A DNA stretch of 55,883 nucleotides, from positions 1-55,883 of the forward strand of contig NZ_RCOM01000008.1 of the NCBI RefSeq assembly GCF_003667225.1. Reading direction: 5' to 3'. The translations under genes and the position numbers were made by a program. Positions 40,612 through 48,535 of the stretch are shown here, piece by piece. This DNA is from Kocuria rhizophila. GTDB lineage: Bacteria > Actinomycetota > Actinomycetes > Actinomycetales > Micrococcaceae. Positions within the stretch are counted from its first letter, which is position 1, and every line of letters starts with the position of its first letter. The notes beneath the pieces were generated by a model. It had not been told where the DNA came from, made no database searches, and was given only the letters and a program-made list of their open reading frames with translations.

Positions 40612-40620
40612 TTATCCACA
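40612..40620 (+). promoter_or_regulatory. Perfect DnaA-box sequence upstream of the Tad operon
   Basis: TTATCCACA matches the consensus DnaA box exactly. It lies 101 bp before the tadA ATG in a 210-bp intergenic region. A second box was not seen close by, so this looks like a regulatory site and not an origin. Confidence 0.5.
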
Positions 40621-40660
40621 GAACGCGCCGTCGAGCGTGTGCGCCGCGCGCATTTTGCCC

Positions 40661-40666
40661 TAGCGT
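40661..40666 (+). promoter_or_regulatory. -10 element for the Tad operon
   Basis: TAGCGT inside CCTAGCGTTCC, about 55 bases before the tadA ATG. The same CTAGCGTT is found upstream of hpf. There is no clear -35. Confidence 0.3.
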
Positions 40667-40720
40667 TCCCCCCAGAGATGACCAGCCAGTAACGGGTTCG
40701 GGGGAACCCCAGGGGGAGCC

Positions 40721-42151
40721 ATGGCCACGGGTGTCACCGAGGACGCGATCGGACTGATCGAGGCGGACGTGCGCGAGCAGATCCGCCGCGCGGGGCTCGA
40801 CCCGCTGCACGAGGTGGAGCCCACCCGCCAGATCGTGGCCTCGGTGGTCTCCGACTACGACGTCCGCTCCGCCCGCGCCGGGCTGCCCCGGATCCAGGAC
40901 CTGGACGCCACCCGCAAGACCGTGCTGGACCTCGTGGCGGGCTACGGTCCGCTGCAGCCGTACCTGGACGACCCCGACGTCGAGGAGATCTGGATCAACG
41001 GGCCCACCGAGATCTACGTGGCCCGCGGCGGCGAGTCCGAGCTCACGAGTCTGGCGCTCAGCGAGTCCCACGTCCGCACGCTCGTGGAGCGGATGCTGAA
41101 GTCCTCCGGGCGCCGCCTGGACCTGAGCTCCCCCTTCGTGGACGCATCCCTCCCGGACGGCTCCCGGCTGCACGTGGTCATCCCGGACGTGACCCGCGCC
41201 CACTGGGCCGTGAACATTCGCAAGTTCGTTGCGCGTGCGCGGAGGCTGCAGGACCTGGTCGCGCTGGGCTCGCTCACCACGCAGGCGGCTGATTTCCTGC
41301 ACGCCGCGGTGGCCTCGGGACTCAACATCCTCGTCTCGGGGGCCACACAGGCGGGGAAGACCACCATGCTCAACTGCCTGTGCGCGGCCATCGGCCCGCG
41401 GGAGCGGGTGGTCACGGTCGAGGAGGTCTTCGAGCTGAGGGTGGCGCTGCGCGACGTCGTCGCCATGCAGTGCCGCCAGGCGAACCTCGAGGGCACGGGC
41501 GAGATCCCGCTGCGCCGCCTCGTGAAGGAGGCGCTGCGGATGCGCCCGGACCGGCTCGTGGTGGGGGAGGTGCGGGAGGCGGAGAGTCTGGACATGCTCA
41601 TCGCCCTGAACGCGGGACTGCCGGGGATGTGCTCGCTGCACGCCAACTCCGCGCGGGACGCCGTCACCAAGATCTGCACCCTGCCCCTGCTCGCCGGGGA
41701 CAACATCAGCAGCGCCTTCGTGCTCCCCACCGTGGCCTCGTGCTTCGACCTGGTGGTCCACTGTGAACGAGACGCCACGGGCCACCGGCGCGTGGCGGAG
41801 GTCCTGGCGGTGGGCAACAGAGTGGAGAACGGCGTCATCGAGACCTATCCGGTCTTCCGGCTCGAGAACGGGGTCCTGCGCGCGGTCGCCTCCGAGGTCC
41901 CGTCCTCGGAGAAGTTCGTGCGCGCGGGGTACGCGCCCGCCGCGCTCATCCGCGACGACGCACCGCCGTCCTCCCCGGGGATGGTCGAGGACGGGCCGGA
42001 AGCGTCGGCCCCTGCGGTGGAACCTTCTGCGCCCCGCGGAACGGGTCGCGTGGCCGAGGGCGGGAACCAGGGCCGCGCCGGGGCAGGCAGGGCGCGTGCG
42101 GGACATCGCGCGAGCAGCCGGGGCGGACAGTCACGGGGGAGGTCCTCGTGA
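40721..42151 (+). CDS. tadA: Tad/Flp pilus assembly ATPase (TadA/CpaF-like)
   Basis: A 476-residue secretion ATPase. Residues 1-110 form the helical N-terminal domain (IEADVREQIRRAGLD). The PulE-like domain has LDDPDVEEIWINGP, Walker A GATQAGKTT (about 206-215), FELRVALRDVVAMQCRQAN as the Asp/His box region, RMRPDRLVVGEVREAE as Walker B, and CSLHANSA. It powers pilus assembly from the cytoplasmic side of the membrane. About 70 residues of disordered Arg/Gly/Ser-rich tail end the protein. Its stop overlaps the GTG of the next gene. Confidence 0.93.
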   Translation: MATGVTEDAIGLIEADVREQIRRAGLDPLHEVEPTRQIVASVVSDYDVRSARAGLPRIQDLDATRKTVLDLVAGYGPLQPYLDDPDVEEIWINGPTEIYVARGGESELTSLALSESHVRTLVERMLKSSGRRLDLSSPFVDASLPDGSRLHVVIPDVTRAHWAVNIRKFVARARRLQDLVALGSLTTQAADFLHAAVASGLNILVSGATQAGKTTMLNCLCAAIGPRERVVTVEEVFELRVALRDVVAMQCRQANLEGTGEIPLRRLVKEALRMRPDRLVVGEVREAESLDMLIALNAGLPGMCSLHANSARDAVTKICTLPLLAGDNISSAFVLPTVASCFDLVVHCERDATGHRRVAEVLAVGNRVENGVIETYPVFRLENGVLRAVASEVPSSEKFVRAGYAPAALIRDDAPPSSPGMVEDGPEASAPAVEPSAPRGTGRVAEGGNQGRAGAGRARAGHRASSRGGQSRGRSS

Positions 42152-43005
42152 GCTCCCTGGTGGGAGCCCTGCTGGGCGCGGGAGTGTTCCTCGTGTGGTG
42201 GTCGTGCTGGACACGGCCCACGGGGACGAGAACGAGGCACGCCGGAGCCGGGAGATTCCGCACGCTCCTGCTGCAGGCGGGGCTGCCGGGGGTGGCACCT
42301 GCCACCTTCGTGGCTCTGAGCCTGGCGCTGGCCGGTGTCGCGGGGCTGCTCACGTTCGCCGTGACCTCCGCGGTGGTGTTCGGGCTGTGCGTCTTCGTCG
42401 TCGCGCTCGGCGTCCCGCTCTGGCTGGCACGACGCCGTGCTCGACGCCGCACGGCCGTCCTGCGGGAGGTGTGGCCGGACGTCGTCGACCACCTGAGGTC
42501 CGCCATCCGCGCGGGCATGGGCCTGCCTGAGGCCCTCATACAGCTGCAGTACCGCGGGCCCGAGCCGCTGCGACCCGCCTTCACGCAGTTCGCGGCGGAC
42601 TACCGGGCCAGCGGTCAGCTGCACGGTTCCCTGACCCTGCTCAAGCAGCGCCTGGCGGACCCCGTGGCGGACAACATCGTCGAGGCGCTGCGCGTCACGC
42701 GCGAGGTGGGCGGCACGGACCTGGGCAAGCTGCTCGGCACGCTGTCGGAGTTCCTGCGGGAGAACGAACGAACGCGCAGCGAGCTCGAGGCACGCCAGTC
42801 CTGGACCGTCAACGCCGCGCGGCTCTCAGTGGCGGCCCCGTGGCTCATCCTGGCTCTCATGGCCACGCAGCCCGCCGCCGTGCAGGCCTACAACACGGCT
42901 GCCGGTGCCGTGGTCCTGCTGGGAGGCCTGGTCGTGTCCGTGGTGGCCTATCAGCTCATGCTGCGCCTCGGCGCGCTCCCCGAGGAACAGCGGGTGCTGC
43001 GATGA
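42148..43005 (+). CDS. tadB: Tad inner-membrane platform protein (TadB-like)
   Basis: A 285-residue protein. Two hydrophobic helices near residues 1-18 and 45-92 precede a cytoplasmic T2SF domain (WPDVVDHLRSAIRAGMGLPEALIQL, then REVGGTDLGKLLGTLSEFLRE), with two C-terminal helices. T2SF proteins form the membrane base on which the ATPase acts. It starts at GTG 42148 within the tadA stop and overlaps tadC by 4 bases. Confidence 0.9.
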   Translation: MSSLVGALLGAGVFLVWWSCWTRPTGTRTRHAGAGRFRTLLLQAGLPGVAPATFVALSLALAGVAGLLTFAVTSAVVFGLCVFVVALGVPLWLARRRARRRTAVLREVWPDVVDHLRSAIRAGMGLPEALIQLQYRGPEPLRPAFTQFAADYRASGQLHGSLTLLKQRLADPVADNIVEALRVTREVGGTDLGKLLGTLSEFLRENERTRSELEARQSWTVNAARLSVAAPWLILALMATQPAAVQAYNTAAGAVVLLGGLVVSVVAYQLMLRLGALPEEQRVLR

Positions 43006-43946
43006 ACATCCCCGTGACCTCAGGAATCCTGGGACTGGTCCTGGCGTGGGGCCTGTGGCTCGTGTGGGTGGCCGTGAGGGCCGGAGGAGCGCCGAGCTTC
43101 GCAGACCGGATCGCGCCGCAGCTCCGGGCCGTGGAACTCGAGGGCGGGATCCACACCACTGCGTGGGGCGCGTCCCGCAGGCCGGGGAGGTCGCTCACCG
43201 GCACCGCGGGCAGTGCCGTGATGGCCTGGATCCTGGAACGCACGGCCCCGCTGTTCTCCGACGCGGACGTCCTGGCGCGGCGACTGGTGCGGGACGGGTC
43301 GCGCAAGGACGTCATGGACTTCCGCGCCGAGCAGGTGCTGTGCGGTGTCGCCGGAGCCGTGGCGGGGGCGGCCTCCGGACTCGCGCTGGCTGTGCGGGCC
43401 GACGTCCATCCGGCCGTGGTGCCGATCGCCGCATTCCTGGGGGCCGGGACGGGGGTCTGGGCGCGCAACCAGTGGCTGACGCGCAGCATCCACCGGCGGG
43501 AGAAGCTGATGCTCGCCGAGTTCCCAGCCGTGGCCGAGCTCATGGCGCTCGCCGTGGGGGCGGGAGAGAGCGCGGTGGGAGCCCTCGAGCGCGTGTGCCG
43601 TGTGGCCGAAGGGGAACTGGCCGGGGAATTCCGCGCCGTTCTCGCGCAGACCCGGTCGGGTGCCGGGCTGAGCACGGCGTTGCAGGACTTCTCCGCCCGC
43701 ACCGACGTGGTGGCCCTCGGCCGGTTCGTGGACGGCATCGTCGTGGCCATCGAACGCGGGACGCCGCTCGCGGACGTGCTGCGCGCCCAGGCCCAGGACG
43801 TCCGCGACCACGACAAGCGCGTGCTCATGGAGGTCGCGGGCAAGAAGGAGATCGCCATGCTGGTCCCCGTGGTCTTCTTCATCCTGCCGCTGAGCGTCGT
43901 GTTCGCGGTGTTCCCCGGACTCGCCGTGCTCAACCTCGGCTTCTGA
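43002..43946 (+). CDS. tadC: Tad inner-membrane platform protein (TadC-like)
   Basis: A 314-residue second T2SF protein, with helices near residues 7-27, 120-137, 141-158 and 285-308. The cytoplasmic domain reads LAEFPAVAELMALAVGAGESAVGALERV and later GTPLADVLRAQAQDVRDHDKR. The pair TadB-TadC is standard for Tad systems. The ATG at 43002 overlaps the tadB stop (ATGA). Confidence 0.9.
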   Translation: MNIPVTSGILGLVLAWGLWLVWVAVRAGGAPSFADRIAPQLRAVELEGGIHTTAWGASRRPGRSLTGTAGSAVMAWILERTAPLFSDADVLARRLVRDGSRKDVMDFRAEQVLCGVAGAVAGAASGLALAVRADVHPAVVPIAAFLGAGTGVWARNQWLTRSIHRREKLMLAEFPAVAELMALAVGAGESAVGALERVCRVAEGELAGEFRAVLAQTRSGAGLSTALQDFSARTDVVALGRFVDGIVVAIERGTPLADVLRAQAQDVRDHDKRVLMEVAGKKEIAMLVPVVFFILPLSVVFAVFPGLAVLNLGF

Positions 43947-43994
43947 CGTCCCATGCTTCCCACCCCATGAATCCACCCCGAGAAGGAGACGACC

Positions 43995-44219
43995 ATGAAA
44001 CACCTCATGCGCTGCCACGCAGGACTGCTGTGGCTGCTGATCGTTGCCGTGCCCGCGCGACTGGCACCCACCGAGGACGACCCCGACCGCGGGGACGTCC
44101 CCGGCTGGGTCATGCTCACCCTGATGTCCGCGGTTCTCGTGGCCGGGCTGCTGCTGATTGCGCGTCCGGCGCTGGAGGGACTGTTCCAAGATGCCATCAA
44201 CCGCGTCTCGGGACTCTGA
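43995..44219 (+). CDS. Small Tad-locus membrane protein (Flp-pilin-like, 74 aa)
   Basis: A 74-residue protein. An N-terminal hydrophobic stretch (about 9-22), a charged EDDPDRGD, then a second helix VPGWVMLTLMSAVLVAGLLLI and an amphipathic end ALEGLFQDAINRVSG. Size, position and helix-plus-tail plan fit a Flp-type major pilin, yet the usual G/xxxxEY processing site is not present after the charged segment. AAGGAGACGACC precedes the ATG. It overlaps the next gene by 29 bases in another frame. Confidence 0.65.
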   Translation: MKHLMRCHAGLLWLLIVAVPARLAPTEDDPDRGDVPGWVMLTLMSAVLVAGLLLIARPALEGLFQDAINRVSGL

Positions 44220-44601
44220 GGGCTCCTGCGATCCGGACGCGGGGAACGCGGTGGCCGAGTACGTCATGGTGCTGGCACTGGCCGTCGTGCTCTTCGGCAT
44301 GATCCTGCAGCTCGGCTTCACGCTGCACGTGCGCAACACGCTCATCGACGCAGCGGCCGCGGGTGCCCGCTACGCGAGCCTGGCCGACCGCACGGACGCG
44401 GACGGCGCCGAGCGCACCCGGGCGATCATCACGGACGCCGTGGGAGCGGGCTACGCGCAGAACATCACGGTGTCCCGCACCGGGGTGGGAGAGCTGCCGG
44501 CCATCGAGGTGCACGTGGTCGCGCCGCTGCCCGTGGTGGCCACACTCGGCCCAGCAGATGCTCTGGAGGTGAGCGGCCATGCGGTCGACATGGACGCCTG
44601 A
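44191..44601 (+). CDS. TadE-like pseudopilin
   Basis: A 136-residue protein. A short leader ends at Gly18, followed by NAVAEYVMVLALAVVLFGMI, that is G/xxxxEY with Glu23 at +5. This is the classic Flp/TadE prepilin peptidase site. The rest, VRNTLIDAAAAGARYASL, is typical of TadE. It should be cleaved and act as a minor pilin or assembly factor. The ATG at 44191 lies inside the previous gene; the next gene starts within its last 23 bases. Confidence 0.8.
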   Translation: MPSTASRDSEGSCDPDAGNAVAEYVMVLALAVVLFGMILQLGFTLHVRNTLIDAAAAGARYASLADRTDADGAERTRAIITDAVGAGYAQNITVSRTGVGELPAIEVHVVAPLPVVATLGPADALEVSGHAVDMDA

Positions 44602-45061
44602 CAGCTCTCCCGACCACGGGCAGCTGGACGACCGCGACCACGGGCAGCCGGAGGATCCCGATCGGGGCAGCGCGGTGATCGAGTTCATCGGCCTCGGACT
44701 GCTGCTGCTGGTCCCGATCATCTACCTCGTCATCACGGTGTCCCGTGTCCAGGCGGGTTCCTTCGCGGTGGTGGCCGCCGCGGAACAGGCCGGGCAGGCC
44801 ATCAGTGTGGCGCAGGCCGAGGACCTCAACCGCGCCGGGGTCCACGACCTCGCAGCCGTGGCTGCCCGGGACCACGGCTTCGCGCCGCAGGACCTCGCTG
44901 TCACCGTCTCGTGCTCGGATGGCTCGTGTGCGTCCCCGGGAGCGGTGGCCACCGTCCATGCCAGCCTGACCGTCCAGCTGCCCGGCATGCCGGGGTTCCT
45001 CACGGCCACGGTCGCAACCCTGACCTCCGACGTCACAGTGGTCTCCGGGAGGTACTCGTGA
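44579..45061 (+). CDS. TadE-like pseudopilin
   Basis: A 160-residue protein. A charged leader of 30 residues ends in Gly30 followed by SAVIEFIGLGLLLLVPIIYLV, with Glu35 at +5 and Phe at +6, a good prepilin motif. AGSFAVVAAAEQAGQAISVAQ follows, as in other TadE/TadF proteins, and two cysteines occur in SCSDGSCASPG. It probably forms part of the pilus base with the preceding TadE-like protein. Its stop overlaps the GTG of the next gene. Confidence 0.75.
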   Translation: MRSTWTPDSSPDHGQLDDRDHGQPEDPDRGSAVIEFIGLGLLLLVPIIYLVITVSRVQAGSFAVVAAAEQAGQAISVAQAEDLNRAGVHDLAAVAARDHGFAPQDLAVTVSCSDGSCASPGAVATVHASLTVQLPGMPGFLTATVATLTSDVTVVSGRYS

Positions 45062-45648
45062 CACCAGGGATTCCGGCTTGCGCCAGGGATGGCCACAGCA
45101 CGCGTCCCACGGGAGGAAAGACCTCGGTCCGTGCACCGGTCCACGCCGGTCGCGGCCCGGCGGCAAGGATCATGGGCCTTGTGGCCGCACGGCGGTCCGC
45201 GGTGGCAGACATCGATGCAGATCCGGACAGCGGGCAGACCACCATCGTGCTGATCGGCTTCGCCCTGGTCACCCTGCTGCTCGTGGTCACCGTCCTGGCG
45301 ATCACGAGCGTCTACGTGGGGGAGCGGCAGCTGCAGTCGCTCGCGGACAGGGCCGCCGGCGCCGCCGCGGACACCTTCACCACCGTGGACCGCTCCGCAG
45401 GTGGACCCCCTACCGCGATCCTGACGGACGACGCGGTGGCGAACTCCGCCGCGAGCTACCTGGGCACGGTGGGAGCATTCCAGGACGTCAGCGGATTGTC
45501 CGTGGGAGCTCCCACCGGCTCACCGGACGGCACGACGGCGCAGGTCACCCTCACGGCCGTGATCCACCCTCCCGTGGTCAACGTGATCATCCCGGCGGGT
45601 GTGCCCATCAGTGCCACCGGGGACGCCCGCGCCGTGATGCGACGGTGA
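45058..45648 (+). CDS. TadG-like pilus-assembly protein
   Basis: A 196-residue protein if started at the GTG at 45058, which overlaps the upstream stop. An ATG at 45172 would give 158 residues. The hydrophobic segment begins at DSGQTTIVLIGFALVTLLLVVTV, with Gly59 where the other two have their cleavage Gly but Val in place of Glu at +5. GERQLQSLADRAAGAAAD is typical of TadG-like proteins. It is the last gene of the operon and is followed by a 52-bp palindrome. Confidence 0.7.
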   Translation: MTPGIPACARDGHSTRPTGGKTSVRAPVHAGRGPAARIMGLVAARRSAVADIDADPDSGQTTIVLIGFALVTLLLVVTVLAITSVYVGERQLQSLADRAAGAAADTFTTVDRSAGGPPTAILTDDAVANSAASYLGTVGAFQDVSGLSVGAPTGSPDGTTAQVTLTAVIHPPVVNVIIPAGVPISATGDARAVMRR

Positions 45649-45809
45649 CTGCCGTTGAACCGCGGGAGATCCGCGCGGCCGGGTTCATGCTGGTTCGGCA
45701 CCTCCCCGGGCAGGGCAACGGGCGCACAGGACGCGCGACCAAACTCACCGGTCGAGCGCGCCGTCCGAAATGTCGTGGATCGACCGACCGCAGGTGGTCG
45801 ACCGGGTCG

Positions 45810-45861
45810 GAGAAGGCCGGGGGCGGCGTCGTGGATCCACGACGCCGCCCCCGGCCTTCTC
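45810..45861. terminator. Perfect 52-bp palindrome ending the Tad operon
   Basis: Two 26-base arms, centred on GGATCC, are exact complements with no spacer. The centre will open as a small loop in RNA. It lies 161 bases after the last Tad stop and 12 bases beyond the end of the convergent small basic gene. It should terminate both strands. Confidence 0.75.
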
Positions 45862-45873
45862 ACGTGGCGCGGA

Positions 45874-46041
45874 TCAGTGCCCGCGCACCAGCCGCAGCGC
45901 ACGGAGCGCCCGGTTGGCCCACCGGAACGGTGGGAACAGCAGCAGGAGGCGGAACGCCCTGCGGGCTCCCACGTGGCGCACAGCGCGCCACAGTTCGGCG
46001 CGGAGCACGGGGCCCAGGGTCTTGCGGGACGAGCGGGACAT
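45874..46041 (-). CDS. Small arginine-rich protein (55 aa)
   Basis: A 55-residue reading frame beginning MSRSSRKTLGPVLRAELWRA and ending ALRALRLVRGH. It has 13 Arg, 1 Lys and only one Glu. Nearly every codon ends in G or C, as in real genes here. AAAGGA at 46052-46057 stands 10 bases before the ATG. It starts 46 bases after the glgC stop on the same strand, so it is probably co-transcribed with glgC. A hydrophobic core (FRLLLLFPPF) amid arginines could suit a membrane-surface or RNA-binding peptide. No family recognised. Confidence 0.6.
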   Translation of the reverse strand: MSRSSRKTLGPVLRAELWRAVRHVGARRAFRLLLLFPPFRWANRALRALRLVRGH

Positions 46042-46087
46042 GGTGGATCGGTCCTTTCGGAGGGGGTGGGTTCCAGGTGGAGCCAGG

Positions 46088-47260
46088 TCAGTACTGTTCC
46101 CAGTCTCGGGGCAGCACGGCGGAGGTGTCGAACGGCTCCCGTTCGCTCACCACGCCGTGGCGGTCGATCACGGTGACGTGCTGAGGCGATCCCCGCCGGG
46201 AGCCGCCCGTGATGCGGGCGTCCGAGTCCGCGACCACGTTGAGCAGCTCCACCCCGGAGCCCACGTGCACGCCGTCGAGCAGCACGCAGTTGCGCACCAC
46301 CGCGCCGGCCTCGATGGTCACGTTTTCGCCGATCACGGAGTGCTCCACGGTGCCGGCCACGCGCGAACCGGGGGCCACCAGGGAACGGGACACGGCGGCG
46401 TCGTCCGCGATGAACGCGGGCAGCAGGGGTGCCTGGCCGCTCCAGATGGGCCACGCGGGGTCGTCCAGCGTGGCGCCGTCCCCGTCCAGCAGCTGCTGCT
46501 GCGCGGTCCAGTAGGACTGGATGGTGCCGAGGTCCATCCAGTACCCCAGGTGCCGGTGCTCCACCACGGTGTGGTGCTCCAGGACGTGCGGGATGAGGTC
46601 CTCGCCGTAGTCGCCCAGCTCACCCAGGGTGTCCTGGAGGTGGTCCAGGGCGTCCAGGAGAACGTCCGTGGAGAACAGGAACATCTCGCCGGCCACCAGG
46701 TTGCTGCGCGGTTGCTCGGGCTTGTACTCGAAGCCGGTGACCTCACCGGACTCGCAGGTCTCCACCACGCTGTACCGGGAGGGGTCCTCGGAGACCTCGG
46801 TGGTGACCATGGTGAGGTCCGCGCGCTTGGTGAGGTGGGTGTCGATCACGCTGCGGAAGTCGATGGTGTAGAGGTGGTCCGCGGAGAGCACGAGCACGAG
46901 GTCCGGGTCCGCCTCCCGGATCAGCGCCGCCTGGCGAAAGATGGAGTCCGAGTTGCCGGATGCGAAACCCTCGCCCTCCGCGCCCTGGTACGGGGGCAGG
47001 ATGTGCAGCCCGCCGTGGGAGCGGTCCAGGTCCCAGGGCCGCCCGTTGGCCATGTAGAAGTTGAGGTCGTGGGGGAGGTACTGCTGCACCATCCACACGT
47101 CCGGGATGTGGGAGTGGGCCAGGTTGGACAGGGAGATGTCGATCAGCCGGTAGGTGCCACCCACGGGCAGCGCGGGTTTGACCACGGTGTCGGTGAGGGC
47201 TCCCAGGCGCGAGCCCTTGCCCCCTGCCAGGACCAGTGCGAGGACGGTGGGGCGTTGCAT
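46088..47260 (-). CDS. glgC: Glucose-1-phosphate adenylyltransferase (ADP-glucose pyrophosphorylase)
   Basis: A 390-residue nucleotidyltransferase that makes ADP-glucose for glycogen or related alpha-glucans. The N-terminal catalytic domain has LAGGKGSRLGALT, KPALPVGGTYRLIDI, SGNSDSIFRQAALI and LSADHLYTIDF. The C-terminal left-handed beta-helix has the hexapeptide-type repeats GENVTIEAGAVVRNCVLLDGVHVGSG. No other glycogen gene adjoins. The ATG follows AAGGAGACTGACG, and TAACAT (47294-47299, minus strand) is a likely -10 box. Confidence 0.93.
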   Translation of the reverse strand: MQRPTVLALVLAGGKGSRLGALTDTVVKPALPVGGTYRLIDISLSNLAHSHIPDVWMVQQYLPHDLNFYMANGRPWDLDRSHGGLHILPPYQGAEGEGFASGNSDSIFRQAALIREADPDLVLVLSADHLYTIDFRSVIDTHLTKRADLTMVTTEVSEDPSRYSVVETCESGEVTGFEYKPEQPRSNLVAGEMFLFSTDVLLDALDHLQDTLGELGDYGEDLIPHVLEHHTVVEHRHLGYWMDLGTIQSYWTAQQQLLDGDGATLDDPAWPIWSGQAPLLPAFIADDAAVSRSLVAPGSRVAGTVEHSVIGENVTIEAGAVVRNCVLLDGVHVGSGVELLNVVADSDARITGGSRRGSPQHVTVIDRHGVVSEREPFDTSAVLPRDWEQY

Positions 47261-47293
47261 CGTCAGTCTCCTTGGGGATGGGCGGTTCCCCCA

Positions 47294-47299
47294 ATGTTA
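47294..47299 (-). promoter_or_regulatory. -10 element for glgC
   Basis: TAACAT on the minus strand, about 33 bases before the glgC ATG, allowing a short leader with its AAGGAG site. Confidence 0.4.
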
Positions 47300-47328
47300 G
47301 CGGCTCACGGGCCCGGGAGGCCATGACG

Positions 47329-47334
47329 TAAAGT
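47329..47334 (+). promoter_or_regulatory. -10 element for prfB
   Basis: TAAAGT ends 8 bases before the prfB ATG. This suggests a leaderless or nearly leaderless message; only GGT lies in the gap. Confidence 0.45.
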
Positions 47335-47342
47335 GGTCTGTC

Positions 47343-48461
47343 ATGGCCACCATTGACTACGCTGCAGAAATCCGTGCTCTCCGCGCCACCTACGACTCCG
47401 TGGCCGCGGTCAGTGACGCCGAGACGCTGCTGAAGGAGATCACGGAGCTCGAGCAGCAGGCCGCCGCGCCGGACCTGTGGGACAACCCGGACGAGGCCCA
47501 GAAGGTCACGTCCCAGCTCTCCCACAAGCAGTCCAAGGTGGACCGGCTGCGCAAGATCGAGAGCCGCATCGACGACCTCGAGGTCATGGTGGAGCTGGCC
47601 GAGGACGAGGACGACCAGGAGACCCGGGACGCCGCCGCGGAGGAGCTCACCTCCATCCAGAAGGCGCTGTCCGAGCTGGAGATCCAGACCCTGCTGGCGG
47701 GCGAGTACGACGAGCGCGAGGCCGTGGTCACCATCCGGTCCGGTGCCGGTGGCGTGGACGCCGCGGACTTCGCGGAGATCCTCATGCGCATGTACCTGCG
47801 CTGGGCGGAGCGCCACGGGTACCCCACCAAGGTGCTGGACACCTCCTACGCGGAGGAGGCCGGGCTGAAGTCCGCCACGTTCGAGGTCAAGGCCCCGTAC
47901 GCGTTCGGCACGCTGTCCGTGGAGGCCGGCACGCACCGCCTGGTGCGGATCTCGCCGTTCGACAACCAGGGGCGGCGCCAGACCTCGTTCGCCGCGGTGG
48001 AGGTCATCCCGCTCATCGAGTCGGACGACACCGTGGAGATCCCGGAGTCCGAGCTGAAGGTGGACGTGTTCCGCTCCTCCGGTCCCGGTGGCCAGTCCGT
48101 GAACACCACGGACTCCGCGGTGCGCATGACCCACATCCCCACGGGCATCGTGGTGTCCATGCAGAACGAGAAGTCGCAGATCCAGAACCGCGCCGCCGCG
48201 CTGCGCGTCCTGCAGTCCCGGCTGCTCCTGCAGCGCCAGGAGGAGGCGGACGCCAAGAAGAAGGAGATGGCGGGGGACGTCAAGGCGTCCTGGGGTGACC
48301 AGATGCGCTCGTACGTGCTCAACCCGTACCAGATGGTCAAGGACCTGCGCACCAACTACGAGGAGGGCAATCCCAGCTCCGTGTTCGACGGCGGGATCGA
48401 CTCCTTCATCGACGAAGGCATCCGCTGGCGTGCCGGGGCGCGCCGCGACGACGAGAACTGA
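47343..48461 (+). CDS. prfB: Peptide chain release factor 2
   Basis: A 372-residue release factor for UGA and UAA codons. The codon-reading SPF motif is at residues 204-206 ([16 protein letters not shown]) and the GGQ loop at 249-251 ([11 protein letters not shown]) triggers peptide release. The frame is continuous, so the programmed +1 frameshift of many bacteria is absent. The next gene is smpB only 74 bp away; ftsE and ftsX, usual here in actinobacteria, are missing. Confidence 0.97.
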   Translation: MATIDYAAEIRALRATYDSVAAVSDAETLLKEITELEQQAAAPDLWDNPDEAQKVTSQLSHKQSKVDRLRKIESRIDDLEVMVELAEDEDDQETRDAAAEELTSIQKALSELEIQTLLAGEYDEREAVVTIRSGAGGVDAADFAEILMRMYLRWAERHGYPTKVLDTSYAEEAGLKSATFEVKAPYAFGTLSVEAGTHRLVRISPFDNQGRRQTSFAAVEVIPLIESDDTVEIPESELKVDVFRSSGPGGQSVNTTDSAVRMTHIPTGIVVSMQNEKSQIQNRAAALRVLQSRLLLQRQEEADAKKKEMAGDVKASWGDQMRSYVLNPYQMVKDLRTNYEEGNPSSVFDGGIDSFIDEGIRWRAGARRDDEN

Positions 48462-48535
48462 GTCTGCACCGCACCATCCGGCCCACCCACCGGGGTGCCG
48501 GGAGCGCGGGGCAGCAGTGAGGGAAGAACAGGCCG

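Noticed and set aside
40612-40620. Replication origin
   Set aside because: A single DnaA box without an AT-rich unwinding region, dnaA or dnaN nearby does not support an origin.
47343-47420. Programmed frameshift in prfB
   Set aside because: The reading frame is continuous from ATG through the GGQ motif with no in-frame early TGA.
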